A stretch of DNA of 64,000 nucleotides from Chitinasiproducens palmae (lineage in GTDB: Bacteria > Pseudomonadota > Gammaproteobacteria > Burkholderiales > Burkholderiaceae), in NCBI RefSeq assembly GCF_900095735.1, contig NZ_FNLO01000003.1, positions 310,001 to 374,000 of the forward strand, written 5' to 3'. Position 1 is the stretch's first letter. Each line of letters begins with the position of its first letter. The notes beneath the pieces were generated by a model. That model searched no databases, had not been told where the DNA came from, and saw only the letters and a list, made by a program, of their open reading frames with translations. The position numbers and the translations under genes are program-made. Positions 45,823 through 54,460 of this stretch are shown here, piece by piece.

Positions 45823-47991
45823 ATGGCCAATATTTCGCCACGCCCACTGCGGCGCGCCCTCCTGATCGCCCTTCGTCTCGCCACCGGCCCGATGACGGCT
45901 GGGCTCGCCGCATCGGCCCTCGCGCAGGTGCGCGTCCCGGACGGGCCACCGGTCGATCTGGATGCGCTGCCTGCTGTCTCGGCCTCGGCCCCCGCGCTGC
46001 CCGGCGAGCCGCCGGCCCCCTACGCGGGCGGGCAAATCGCGCGCGATGCCCGTCTCGGCATCCTGGGCAGCCAACGTCTGGTCGACGTGCCCTTCAGCGT
46101 CACCAGCTATACCGCCCGTGCCATCGAAAACCAGCAGGCCCGCACGCTCGCGGACGTGCTCGACAACGATCCAGCGGTGCGCAGCACCATCGGCTTCGGC
46201 GACTTCAGCCAGGTCTTCAATATCCGCGGCTTCCGACTCAAGGGCGACGATGTCGGCCTCAACGGGCTGTTCGGCCTTGCGCCTCAACAATTGGTCAACG
46301 TCGATGCGGTCGAGCGCGTGCAGGTGTTCAAGGGCACGAGTGCCTTCCTCAACGGTGTCACGCCGACCGGCTCCGGTATCGGCGGCACCGTCGATCTGCA
46401 AATGAAGCGTGCTGCGGAGCGGCCAGTCGCGCGTCTTACCGTCAACGGAACCGCCTCCGGCGAAGTGGGAGCACATGTGGATCTCGGGCAGCGTTTCGGC
46501 GCTGCAGGCCAGTTCGGCATCCGCGTCAACACCTCCGCAATGGGTGGTGAAACAGCGATCCGTGGCGAACACCGGCGCAGCCGGGACGCTTCGGTGTCGC
46601 TCGACTATCGCGGCGACAGCGTGCGCCTGTACGCCGATTTTCTGTATCAACGCCAACGCATCACCGGCGGCCGTCCTGGCGTGTTCGTCACTGGCGCGGC
46701 GCTGCCGCCGCTGCCGGCGGCCACATACAACTATTCGCAAACCTGGGTCTTCAGCGAATTCGAAAACAGCGTTGCCATGCTGCGCGGCGAATACGATGTG
46801 GCACCGGACTGGACCGTGTACGCCGCTGGCGGCATCCATCACGGCAACGAGCACGGCTACCATTCGACACCGAACTACGATGGCAGCACCGGACAGACCA
46901 CCGCAAACCGCCTCGGCCTGCGGTATAAATCCGATGCCGCCGCTGGCGAGATCGGGATGCGCGGACGCTTTGCGACAGGCGCGATCACGCACAGCGTCAA
47001 CGCAGCCGCTTCGATCACGCATGTCGAAACCCTGGGCGCCTTCAATCGGTCGCGCTATCCCACCCGCCTGTACGACCCGCCACAGATCGCCCCGCCGGCC
47101 GCCGCCGCCGCGCCGCGGACCACCGGCAGAACGCTGCTTCGCAGCGTCGCAATGTCCGACACGTTTGGTTTCCTGAACGACCGGATCCTGCTGACGGTCG
47201 GCCTTCGTCGCCAGCAAATCAACGTCAACGGCTACGCGTATGACGGTGGCCAGACCGCCGCATATGACGACGGTGTCACCACGCCGCTTCTCGGCGTCGT
47301 GTTCAAGCCGCTCGACCGTCTTGCGGTTTATGCGAATCGCAGCGAAGGGCTGACCCAAGGCGGCACAGCACCGGTTGACGCGATCAACGCCGGTCAAGTC
47401 ATGCCGCCCTACCGTGCGAAACAGATCGAGGCTGGCGTGAAATACGACGCGAAAACCTACGGTGCGACGCTGGCCTTGTTCCAGATCACGCAACCATCCG
47501 CGTACACCGATCCGGTCAGCCTGATCTACGGTAGCCATGGCACCGAACGGCACCGCGGCGTCGAGATCGCGCTGTTCGGCGAACCGCTGCGCGACCTGCG
47601 CCTGCTTGGCGGCGCAAGCTATCTCGCCGCCAGGCAACTCGACACCGGCAACCCTGCCACGGATGGCAAACGTCCGATCGGCGTGCCTGACTGGCTGTTC
47701 AACCTGGGCGCGGAATGGGACGTGCCGCGCTCCGGCGGTCTGACGTTGACCGTTCGAACGATCTATACCGGCAGGCAGTATGTGGACCCCGCCAATGCGC
47801 TCAGCTTGTCGCCGTGGCAACGCCTTGACCTCGGCGCACGGTATCGAACCCGGATCGCGAACCGCGCGACAACGCTACGCGCGACGCTCTTCAATGCTAC
47901 CAATCGCCCGTACTGGGCCTCCAGCCTGGGCGGCATCCTGTCCCTGGGCGCACCGCGCACCTTGATGCTATCGCTCACCACCGATTTTTGA
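45823..47991 (+). CDS. TonB-dependent ferrichrome-type siderophore receptor (tandem copy 2)
   Basis: 722-residue paralogue of the receptor ending at 45204. It shares the order and wording of the plug (SVTSYTARAIENQQARTLADVLD), the ring RGFRLKGDDVGLNGLFGLAPQQ, the internal NTSAMGGETAI and the C-terminal GAPRTLMLSLTTDF. The signal peptide ends near SALAQ. ATG 45823 gives the short basic N-terminus; the longer frame from 45691 is not supported. A Fur-like site lies about 235 bases upstream. Two diverged copies suggest different but related siderophore specificity. Confidence 0.92.
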   Translation: MANISPRPLRRALLIALRLATGPMTAGLAASALAQVRVPDGPPVDLDALPAVSASAPALPGEPPAPYAGGQIARDARLGILGSQRLVDVPFSVTSYTARAIENQQARTLADVLDNDPAVRSTIGFGDFSQVFNIRGFRLKGDDVGLNGLFGLAPQQLVNVDAVERVQVFKGTSAFLNGVTPTGSGIGGTVDLQMKRAAERPVARLTVNGTASGEVGAHVDLGQRFGAAGQFGIRVNTSAMGGETAIRGEHRRSRDASVSLDYRGDSVRLYADFLYQRQRITGGRPGVFVTGAALPPLPAATYNYSQTWVFSEFENSVAMLRGEYDVAPDWTVYAAGGIHHGNEHGYHSTPNYDGSTGQTTANRLGLRYKSDAAAGEIGMRGRFATGAITHSVNAAASITHVETLGAFNRSRYPTRLYDPPQIAPPAAAAAPRTTGRTLLRSVAMSDTFGFLNDRILLTVGLRRQQINVNGYAYDGGQTAAYDDGVTTPLLGVVFKPLDRLAVYANRSEGLTQGGTAPVDAINAGQVMPPYRAKQIEAGVKYDAKTYGATLALFQITQPSAYTDPVSLIYGSHGTERHRGVEIALFGEPLRDLRLLGGASYLAARQLDTGNPATDGKRPIGVPDWLFNLGAEWDVPRSGGLTLTVRTIYTGRQYVDPANALSLSPWQRLDLGARYRTRIANRATTLRATLFNATNRPYWASSLGGILSLGAPRTLMLSLTTDF

Positions 47992-48413
47992 CGACACGTT
48001 GCCGGCCGCATGTGGCATCGATCAGGTCGCACGCGAAGGCATGGGCAAAAGCCGCGCGCGTGCCGACCGAAGCCGCAATGCCGTCTCTTTATGCAGCCCA
48101 AGCGGCCCGAGCAGCCGACGGTGTTGCCGGCAGTGCGCGACGTCGCGGGGACCTCGGCCCCGGCCGCCGCGGCCTTCGCAGAATCGGTTAGCGCACGGAT
48201 GCTTGCGTCCGTGCGCCCGGTCGCGAGCCGCGCGGCCAGCGCAGGCGGTGGAGGCGGTGGAGGCGGTGGAGGCGGTGGAGGCGGTGGAGGCGGTGGAGAT
48301 GGCACGCGCCACCTTCGGCGAGGTAGCGAAAAGGCATCGGCACGCCGGCCAGGTTTGACGGTCTCTGGACACCCGCCACGCGAGCAGGCACACAAGTCCG
48401 CGATCGCGTCCCG
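47992..48413. other. Convergent intergenic region with a 9-bp array
   Basis: 422 bases between receptor copy 2 and the leftward WG-repeat gene. Apart from the array at 48244-48297, nothing was recognised. No terminator was evident on either side. Confidence 0.5.
48244..48297. repeat. Six-unit 9-bp tandem repeat
   Basis: Six exact copies of GGCGGTGGA. Frames crossing it read as poly-glycine or simple triplets and are not taken as genes. Confidence 0.93.
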
Positions 48414-50966
48414 TCACGGCGCTTGTTCCTCCTTGCCGGACGCATCCTCGCAGAACAGCAGTGGCGTCTCGTCGGCATCGTAACGCTGGCTGCAGTCGCG
48501 CACGAGCTTGTATGCACTGCCGTCGTAGGCATGGTAAGCGACCGCATGCTCGCAGCAACTCGTATGCTGCTGGGTACGCAGCACCGGCAGGCCATTGCGC
48601 ACCACCCCGGTGACCTCCAGCGGACGCAGATAGCCGGCATAGCCGGAGAAGATCGGGTCCCAGCCGCCGCGTCGATTGCGTACCAGAAGCCAGATCGGTC
48701 CATTGTGACCGCTGGTTGCAGCGACAGCCAGGATCGCGTGCCGACGGCCGAGCATCATCGGATGGAAGCTGATCGAAGCCTGACCGTCGCCGTCGGACAA
48801 GTCGTCGCCACGCGCCGCCGCATCGGCAATCAAACGCTTGCTCAGGCTGGCGCCTAACGAAGCCGTGAGCGGCCGCTCCTCGATGCCGGGCCGTTGCGAC
48901 GGCGCGCATTGGCGCGTGCCGTCCGCAATCTCGCGCGCAAACGCGTGCATCGCGTCGGCCAGGCATGCGTTGCCGTTACAGTCGGCGATCGCGCGGTCGT
49001 ACGCCGGACGCATCGCAAGGAACACGTCGGGTAGGCAAGCGCCGGCCTGAGCGCTGCGCCAGGCCTTTTCCGTCGCGCGAGAAAGACGGCGCAACATCGG
49101 ATCGCCGCAGATCTTCCGGGCCGCGGGCCGTTGGACTGGCTTCTCCTCGGGTTCGGCAGTGGGATCGGGATCGATACAACGATCGAGCGCCTGATCGACC
49201 TGATCGATGCCGCCGAGATTCGCAAATTCGGGGAATGCCGTGGCGAAGCGGGTGATCGTCTTGCCGTTCCGGCCCAGCAGAACGACATCGCCGCTCGCGT
49301 CGCGGACGACCGCGGCACCATCGCGAAATGGCGCGACCAACTCCGTGAACTGCGGCTCGACAATGATCTGGCCCGTGGCATCGGCAAAGCCGATCTTCGG
49401 CTGCGCCCCGGCGGTGGTCAGTGCGATGAATCCGTCGCCGGCATCGGCCAGCGTCTGGTAGGCCGCCGGAATCACGACCTTGCCGCTCATGTCCGCCATG
49501 CCGTTGAACAGACGCTTGTCCGCCCCGTCGCGTTCGCGGCGCCAGAACAGGAAGCCGGTCGGCCGTGCCGCGCCTCGCCAGCGCGAGGGCTCGCCGTCGC
49601 TGACCAGCGGGAGTGGCTGTCCGTCAGCCGTGAAGAAATTATAACGGTCGTCCGCGTCGCGCATCGCGACCAGATTGGCCGACAGCTCGCGTGCCGCCTT
49701 GTACCGCGCGGGGACCCGCCACCTGCCATCCAGCCCGAGCAGCCCGGTGGCGCCTTCGGCCGTGACGCCGAGCAACGCGTCGCGCAGATCCCTGGGGCCG
49801 GCGCAACAGCCTGCCGAGTAGTCCTTGATCCGGATCGTATCCAGCGGCAGGACCACGGTGCCAGCGCGGTCCACCAGCCCGAAACGCTTCGGCCGCTGCG
49901 CGTCGTCGCCGAACACCAGATAACCATCGCTGACGGCGCGCAACCACGGATACGTCGGGCGGATCAGCACGGTTCCCGAGGCGTCGACGATGCCCTTGCG
50001 CCCTTCCTCGTCGCGGATGAACGCATAGCCGAGCGTCTCGACGTATTCGGCGTCGACCGCGCAAACGCCCGAGTGCATCCGCAATGCGCTGCCGTCGGGC
50101 CGCACGAAGACCGGGCAATTCGGCTGATCGGCGCGGAAAGCGGTGATTAGCGGCGTGAGCGCCGAAGGATAGAGGCTGATGTAGCGGCCCGCCTTGACCA
50201 CCTCGCGCCCCGCCCGATCGATCAGGGCAGGGCCTGCCTGCGTTCGCACCTTGGCGACATCGCGGATGAATGGTTCGGCAGCGGTGTAGCGTGGCGGAAT
50301 CACGAAGCGCAGCGTGGCGTCGACGTAGCCGTAAGTGCGGCCGTCGAGACTGGCCACGGCCAGGCGATCGCGGTCCCGTCCGTCGAACGTCGCGAAGCGC
50401 GCGATCTGTTTGCCCTGGCCATCGATGAAGATCGTCGGGCAAGCACTGTCGCCGTTGCAGCGCGACCGGTAATAAACGTGGCCCGCCCACGCGTCGACAG
50501 TGAAGCTGCCCTCGAAGCGCAGCAGTGCTTTGCCGCGCTCGTCGAAGACCGTGTAGGCGGCCGGGCCGTCGGCGCCGGCATCCGCGCCCTGCTGCCGGTC
50601 CTCGGCGACCAGAACACCATTTGCGGGCGACCATAGTGCGTCGTGCGTGGGCTTTACGATGCGCTGGCCCGCCCGGTCGATCGCGCCGTACTTGCCGTGC
50701 CGGCGATAGATCGCTACCGATCCCTTGAAGTCGTCCAACTGCTCGAAGACGCGCTCGGTCACCCGCGCGCCGGTGCCGTCGACAAGCCCGCAGTAGGCAC
50801 CGCACAGTACGAAACGGGCCGCCGCGCCGGGCGCCGTGGCGTCGCTTCGCGACCACGCTGGCGGCGGCACGAACGCGGTTGCCGCCGCGATCAGCAGCAG
50901 ACCGATGCGGCGTCTCGCTCGACGCGCGCGACGTCGTCCTGCGTCGGCGTCGGTTGAAATTTGCAT
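48414..50966 (-). CDS. Exported WG-repeat protein
   Basis: 850 residues. A very basic N-terminus (RRRARRARRR) and a hydrophobic core ending near PPAWS form a signal peptide. The body contains about eight WG-like beta repeats of the form x-YGxxDxxGxxVxxPxY. Examples are GKYGAIDRAGQRIVKP near 92-107, RKGIVDASGTVLIRPTYP near 334-352 and KIGFADATGQIIVEPQF near 530. The C-terminal quarter is different and cysteine-bearing (ACLPDVFLAMRPAYD, then CNGNACLADAMHAF), resembling LprI-type segments. The start at 50966 lacks a strong ribosome site. WG-repeat proteins have few known functions, and the partner is unknown. Confidence 0.82.
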   Translation of the reverse strand: MQISTDADAGRRRARRARRRIGLLLIAAATAFVPPPAWSRSDATAPGAAARFVLCGAYCGLVDGTGARVTERVFEQLDDFKGSVAIYRRHGKYGAIDRAGQRIVKPTHDALWSPANGVLVAEDRQQGADAGADGPAAYTVFDERGKALLRFEGSFTVDAWAGHVYYRSRCNGDSACPTIFIDGQGKQIARFATFDGRDRDRLAVASLDGRTYGYVDATLRFVIPPRYTAAEPFIRDVAKVRTQAGPALIDRAGREVVKAGRYISLYPSALTPLITAFRADQPNCPVFVRPDGSALRMHSGVCAVDAEYVETLGYAFIRDEEGRKGIVDASGTVLIRPTYPWLRAVSDGYLVFGDDAQRPKRFGLVDRAGTVVLPLDTIRIKDYSAGCCAGPRDLRDALLGVTAEGATGLLGLDGRWRVPARYKAARELSANLVAMRDADDRYNFFTADGQPLPLVSDGEPSRWRGAARPTGFLFWRRERDGADKRLFNGMADMSGKVVIPAAYQTLADAGDGFIALTTAGAQPKIGFADATGQIIVEPQFTELVAPFRDGAAVVRDASGDVVLLGRNGKTITRFATAFPEFANLGGIDQVDQALDRCIDPDPTAEPEEKPVQRPAARKICGDPMLRRLSRATEKAWRSAQAGACLPDVFLAMRPAYDRAIADCNGNACLADAMHAFAREIADGTRQCAPSQRPGIEERPLTASLGASLSKRLIADAAARGDDLSDGDGQASISFHPMMLGRRHAILAVAATSGHNGPIWLLVRNRRGGWDPIFSGYAGYLRPLEVTGVVRNGLPVLRTQQHTSCCEHAVAYHAYDGSAYKLVRDCSQRYDADETPLLFCEDASGKEEQAP

Positions 50967-51029
50967 GGTTGATTCGTGAATCGTGGAGGGGCGGCTCGAA
51001 GTACGTTGCGTCGTATGGCAATGCTGAAC

Positions 51030-51053
51030 TGCTGTAGTGCTGTAGTGCTGTAG
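51030..51053. repeat. Three-unit 8-bp tandem repeat
   Basis: Three exact copies of TGCTGTAG, about 65 bases upstream of the leftward WG-repeat gene's start. Confidence 0.88.
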
Positions 51054-51170
51054 TGCTGCCGAGGTGAGCTGCATGGTGGTGCCCATCGTGGTACCACATC
51101 GCGGCGCCGCGGTGTGCGCTGTTCGGGGTGGTCCGGTCCGCGCACGCCTGCATCGCCACGTCACCCGTAC

Positions 51171-51194
51171 GCGAATCTGCGAATCTGCGAATCT
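51171..51194. repeat. Three-unit 8-bp tandem repeat
   Basis: Three exact copies of GCGAATCT. Confidence 0.88.
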
Positions 51195-51703
51195 GCCGAC
51201 CTGCGACCGCGCCAGCACGCACCACGCCGCCGCGCGACCACGCGCCATCACGGCGCCGACCACGAAGGAAGTCCCGATCGCACCGCTCGAATCGTCAGGC
51301 GCGGCCAATGCGGGGGCGTGGCAGGCAGATTGTAATGGTCTGCCTTGTGGTGGTCCAAGCAACGGATCGGCCGTCCATCGGTACGGCAGTGACCGCCGTG
51401 CGGCAGATTGGCGCCATCCGCGCCGCCGCTGCGACGGTAAGATCGCTGGCACTGGCGAGCCGAGTAGCGCGCAAGCGCCGATGGTCGATCAGCGCTTTGA
51501 CGGTACGCGCCGCGGCCGCGCTTCCCTGCCGCCGCAATCCAGCCGATAATCCGCCTTGGCTGCGCACAGCGGTCGCCCGGCGCGACGCGCTATCCTGTAC
51601 GGCGGGCGAGACTGATCTCTCCTGCCTCGAAGTCGTGCACGACCGGCCTGCCCTCGTTGGCACCGTCGTCCGCACACGCCTGTTCCTGCTCTGGAGTCCC
51701 CCG

Positions 51704-52774
51704 ATGATCCGCGGTTTCCCGCGCCCCGGCGCCTGCCGTTACCTGTCCTTGCTGGTTGCACTGCACGTGCTGGCGGGCTGTACGGTGTTCCGGCCATCGG
51801 CGGCGCCCGAGCCCGTGTTACCGCCTCCGGCACGCAGCGAAGTGCCGCTCGACGCGCTGCCGGTTCCTCTGGCGCCACCGCCGCCGGCGCCGCCGCAGGC
51901 CGCCGCGCCGCCGCCGCCGAAACCCCGGCCCAAGCCGAGGCCGACGCACAAGCGCCCGACGCCAAGCAAGGCGGCGGCGGCGCCGGACGCGCCCGCTTCG
52001 AGCAGTGCCGCGGCACCGGCCGGCGCGCTGTCGATCATGACGATGCGCCACGATCAACTGCATGGCCTGCTCGAGAGCCCGGTGCAGCGCGACGGCAAGG
52101 TGATCGGACGCGCGATCGACATGGCCATTGACGTGAAGGGCAATCCGCGTGAAATGATCGTGAATCTCAGTGGCTTTCTCGGCGTGGGCGACCGCCGCGT
52201 CGCGTTCCCCTGGCGCATCTTCAAGATCGAGCCAAGCCAGAAGGTCGCCATCACGCTAGAAGGCGCGGCCAGCGGCGTGGCGCTCACGTCCGACCGCGAA
52301 ACCGGCGACGCGGCGCTCGCGCCGCTCATCGACAGCAGCGTCGAGCGGCGCAACGGCGAGAAGATCGGGCGTGTCGTCGATGTGCTGGTCAACGCCGAGG
52401 CCCGCCCCCAGGGCATCGTGGTCGACACCAGCCAGAGCCTGGGCGACAGCAAGCGAAACTTCGCCGCGAACTGGACCGCGCTGTCGTTCCGGCATCGCGA
52501 GGGCGTACACACCGTCCTGCTCGACCTGAACCGCGCGCAGATCGAAGCGGTCCCGCCCTACGCGGCAACCGCAGCGATTCGTCTGGTCTCACCTCCCGCG
52601 CCCGCGGCGGCATCCGCCGCCGCCACCCCGGTCGCCAAAGCAGTCGCCACGTCAGCCGCCTCCGCACCGGCACCGGCCGCTCGCGCGTCCGATGCCGCCG
52701 CTCGCCCGAAGGCCGCTGCCCAGGCGGCGCGACCGGCCAGTCCCGCCTCCGCCGCTCGGCGCACGTCTCGCTAG
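51704..52774 (+). CDS. PRC-barrel domain lipoprotein
   Basis: 356 residues. A lipobox LAGC at about 23-26 indicates a lipoprotein. A 65-residue Pro/Lys/Ala-rich linker (PPPPAPPQAAAPPPPKPRPK) probably spans toward the peptidoglycan. Two PRC-barrel-like units follow (about 110-190 and 195-285), each with the G-x-x-I/V-G-x-x-x-D pattern (GKVIGRAIDMAIDVKGNPRE; GEKIGRVVDVLVNAEARPQG). The C-terminal 60 residues are Ala/Pro-rich. ATG 51704 has GGAG nine bases upstream. An MFS gene follows after 13 bases. The role is unknown; PRC-barrels often bind RNA or proteins. Confidence 0.82.
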   Translation: MIRGFPRPGACRYLSLLVALHVLAGCTVFRPSAAPEPVLPPPARSEVPLDALPVPLAPPPPAPPQAAAPPPPKPRPKPRPTHKRPTPSKAAAAPDAPASSSAAAPAGALSIMTMRHDQLHGLLESPVQRDGKVIGRAIDMAIDVKGNPREMIVNLSGFLGVGDRRVAFPWRIFKIEPSQKVAITLEGAASGVALTSDRETGDAALAPLIDSSVERRNGEKIGRVVDVLVNAEARPQGIVVDTSQSLGDSKRNFAANWTALSFRHREGVHTVLLDLNRAQIEAVPPYAATAAIRLVSPPAPAAASAAATPVAKAVATSAASAPAPAARASDAAARPKAAAQAARPASPASAARRTSR

Positions 52775-52787
52775 GAAGCTCGAATTC

Positions 52788-54053
52788 ATGGCACTTCCGC
52801 GAAGCCTGCGCGCGCTCGACTGGCTGAATTTCTTCGTTGCCGATGTCCAGACCGGATTCGGCCCCTTTGTCGCGTCCTACCTCGCCTCCCACAAGTGGAC
52901 CCAGGGCGAGATCGGCCTGGCGTTGAGCGTCGGCACCATCACCGCAATGGTCAGCCAGTTGCCTGGCGGCGCGGTCGTCGATGCGATCCGCAGCAAGCAT
53001 CTGGCCGCCGTGGCGGCCCTGGTCGCGATCACCATCAGCGCGTTGATGCTGGCGGCGAGTCCGACGCTGATGTCGGTACTCGGCGCCGAAGTGCTGCACG
53101 GCTTCGCGAGTTGCATGCTGACGCCGGCGATCGCCGCCATCTCGCTGGCCCTGGTCGGCCGGCAAGGCATGGGCGACCGCCTTGGCCGCAATGCCCGCTG
53201 GGCCTCGATCGGCGGTGCCCTCGCCGCTGCCGCGATGGGGGCCTGTGCCGAGTATTTCTCGGTGCGCTCGGTGTTCTGGTTGACAGCCGCACTGGCCCTG
53301 CCGGCGCTGGTGGCGCTGTGGTTGATCGAGCGCTCGCCCGCGGTCGTGCCCGCGCCGTTGCCACCGGTCGGCCGGACCGGACCACCGGCCGCCCGCGCCG
53401 GCGCGCCGCGCGAGAGCCTGCGCGAGCTGCTGCGCGACCGGCGCATGCTGATCTTCGCGGCCTGCGTCGTGCTCTTCCATCTGGCCAATGCCGCGATGCT
53501 CAATCTTGCCGCCGGCGAGGTCACCGTCAACATGGGCAACAATGTGCAGTTGGTGATCGCCGCCTGCATCATCGTGCCCCAGGCCGTGGTGGCGATGTTC
53601 TCGCCGTGGGTCGGGCGCACCGCGCAGCGTCTGGGCCGCAGGCCGGTGTTGCTGATCGGTTTCGCGGCGCTGCCGCTGCGCGCGCTGCTGTTCGCCGGCG
53701 TGCGCGACCCCTACCTGCTGGTACCGATCCAACTGCTCGACGGCATCAGCGCCGCCGTGTTCGGCGTGATGATGCCGTTGATCGCAGCGGACGTCGCAGG
53801 CGGCAAGGGCCGGTATAACCTGTGTCTCGGCTTCTTCGGTCTGGCCGCAGGCATCGGTGCGACCCTCAGCACCACCCTCGCCGGCTTCGCGGCCGACCAT
53901 TTCGGACTGGCCACCAGCTTCTGCGGACTCGCGGTGGCCGGTGGCCTGGCCGTCGCCCTGGTCTGGCTGGCGATGCCCGAAACACGCGACGATCCTGAGC
54001 AGGCCGTCGACGGCCCGCAGCGCATCGACGACGAGCCGCGGCCGACCGCCTGA
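52788..54053 (+). CDS. MFS transporter
   Basis: 421 residues with about 12 membrane segments. MFS features include the LPGGAVVDAI motif-A remnant and RRPVLLIGFAALPLRALLF at the start of the second half. It starts at ATG 52788 after AGGAAG, 13 bases past the PRC-barrel stop, so the two are likely co-transcribed. Not assigned to a substrate subfamily. Confidence 0.82.
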   Translation: MALPRSLRALDWLNFFVADVQTGFGPFVASYLASHKWTQGEIGLALSVGTITAMVSQLPGGAVVDAIRSKHLAAVAALVAITISALMLAASPTLMSVLGAEVLHGFASCMLTPAIAAISLALVGRQGMGDRLGRNARWASIGGALAAAAMGACAEYFSVRSVFWLTAALALPALVALWLIERSPAVVPAPLPPVGRTGPPAARAGAPRESLRELLRDRRMLIFAACVVLFHLANAAMLNLAAGEVTVNMGNNVQLVIAACIIVPQAVVAMFSPWVGRTAQRLGRRPVLLIGFAALPLRALLFAGVRDPYLLVPIQLLDGISAAVFGVMMPLIAADVAGGKGRYNLCLGFFGLAAGIGATLSTTLAGFAADHFGLATSFCGLAVAGGLAVALVWLAMPETRDDPEQAVDGPQRIDDEPRPTA

Positions 54054-54062
54054 ACGGCTGGT

Positions 54063-54090
54063 GGCCTGCCGCTCATGGCCTGCCGCTCAT
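54063..54090. repeat. Two-unit 14-bp repeat
   Basis: GGCCTGCCGCTCAT twice, followed by a degenerate copy, in the short convergent gap after the MFS gene. Confidence 0.75.
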
Positions 54091-54136
54091 GGCGTGCCAG
54101 TCAAGGGCTGCGGGCCGCGAGCCGTCGGACGCGGGT

Positions 54137-54460
54137 TCAGCCCTCGATGCCGTCGAGGGCCTTGGCGATCGCGTTCGGATCGCTGGGCCGCACCAGCCGG
54201 GACACTTCCCGCCCATCGCGCAGAAACACCAGGGTCGGCCACAACTTGACCGCGAAACTGCGCCCCAGCGGCCGCCCCTTGCCGTCGGCGATTTTCAGGT
54301 GGCGCACGCCCGTCCGATCGTCGAACGCCGCCGCGATCGCCGGCTGTGCGGCGCGACAGAAGCCGCACCAGTTGGCACCAAACTCGATGACTGTCGATCC
54401 CTGCATCGCTTCGACCTCGGCACGCGTCGGCTCCTGTTCCGTATAGCCCTGATCGCTCAT
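54137..54460 (-). CDS. Thioredoxin-family protein
   Basis: 107-residue cytoplasmic thioredoxin fold. The redox site is WCGFC at 31-35 (C32, C35), the atypical CGFC version. A cis-proline is in KLWPTLVF near 73-80. No signal peptide. The start overlaps the DUF3857 stop by four bases (ATGA at 54457-54460), so the two leftward genes are co-expressed. Reductase role is inferred from the fold. Confidence 0.88.
   Translation of the reverse strand: MSDQGYTEQEPTRAEVEAMQGSTVIEFGANWCGFCRAAQPAIAAAFDDRTGVRHLKIADGKGRPLGRSFAVKLWPTLVFLRDGREVSRLVRPSDPNAIAKALDGIEG

Larger units (their letters stand above)
50967..51703. other. Divergent intergenic region with two 8-bp arrays
   Basis: 737 bases between the leftward WG-repeat gene and the rightward PRC-barrel gene. 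It contains TGCTGTAG x3 (51030-51053) and GCGAATCT x3 (51171-51194). Open frames show no homology. A small undetected gene cannot be excluded. Confidence 0.5.

Noticed and set aside
45637-47820. Minus-strand open frame of 727 codons under the second receptor
   Set aside because: Antisense shadow of the receptor; low-complexity arginine- and valine-rich product.
48244-48297. GGC-GGT-GGA run read as a glycine-rich protein
   Set aside because: The frame has no start context or conserved flanks; the repeat is simple DNA between convergent genes.
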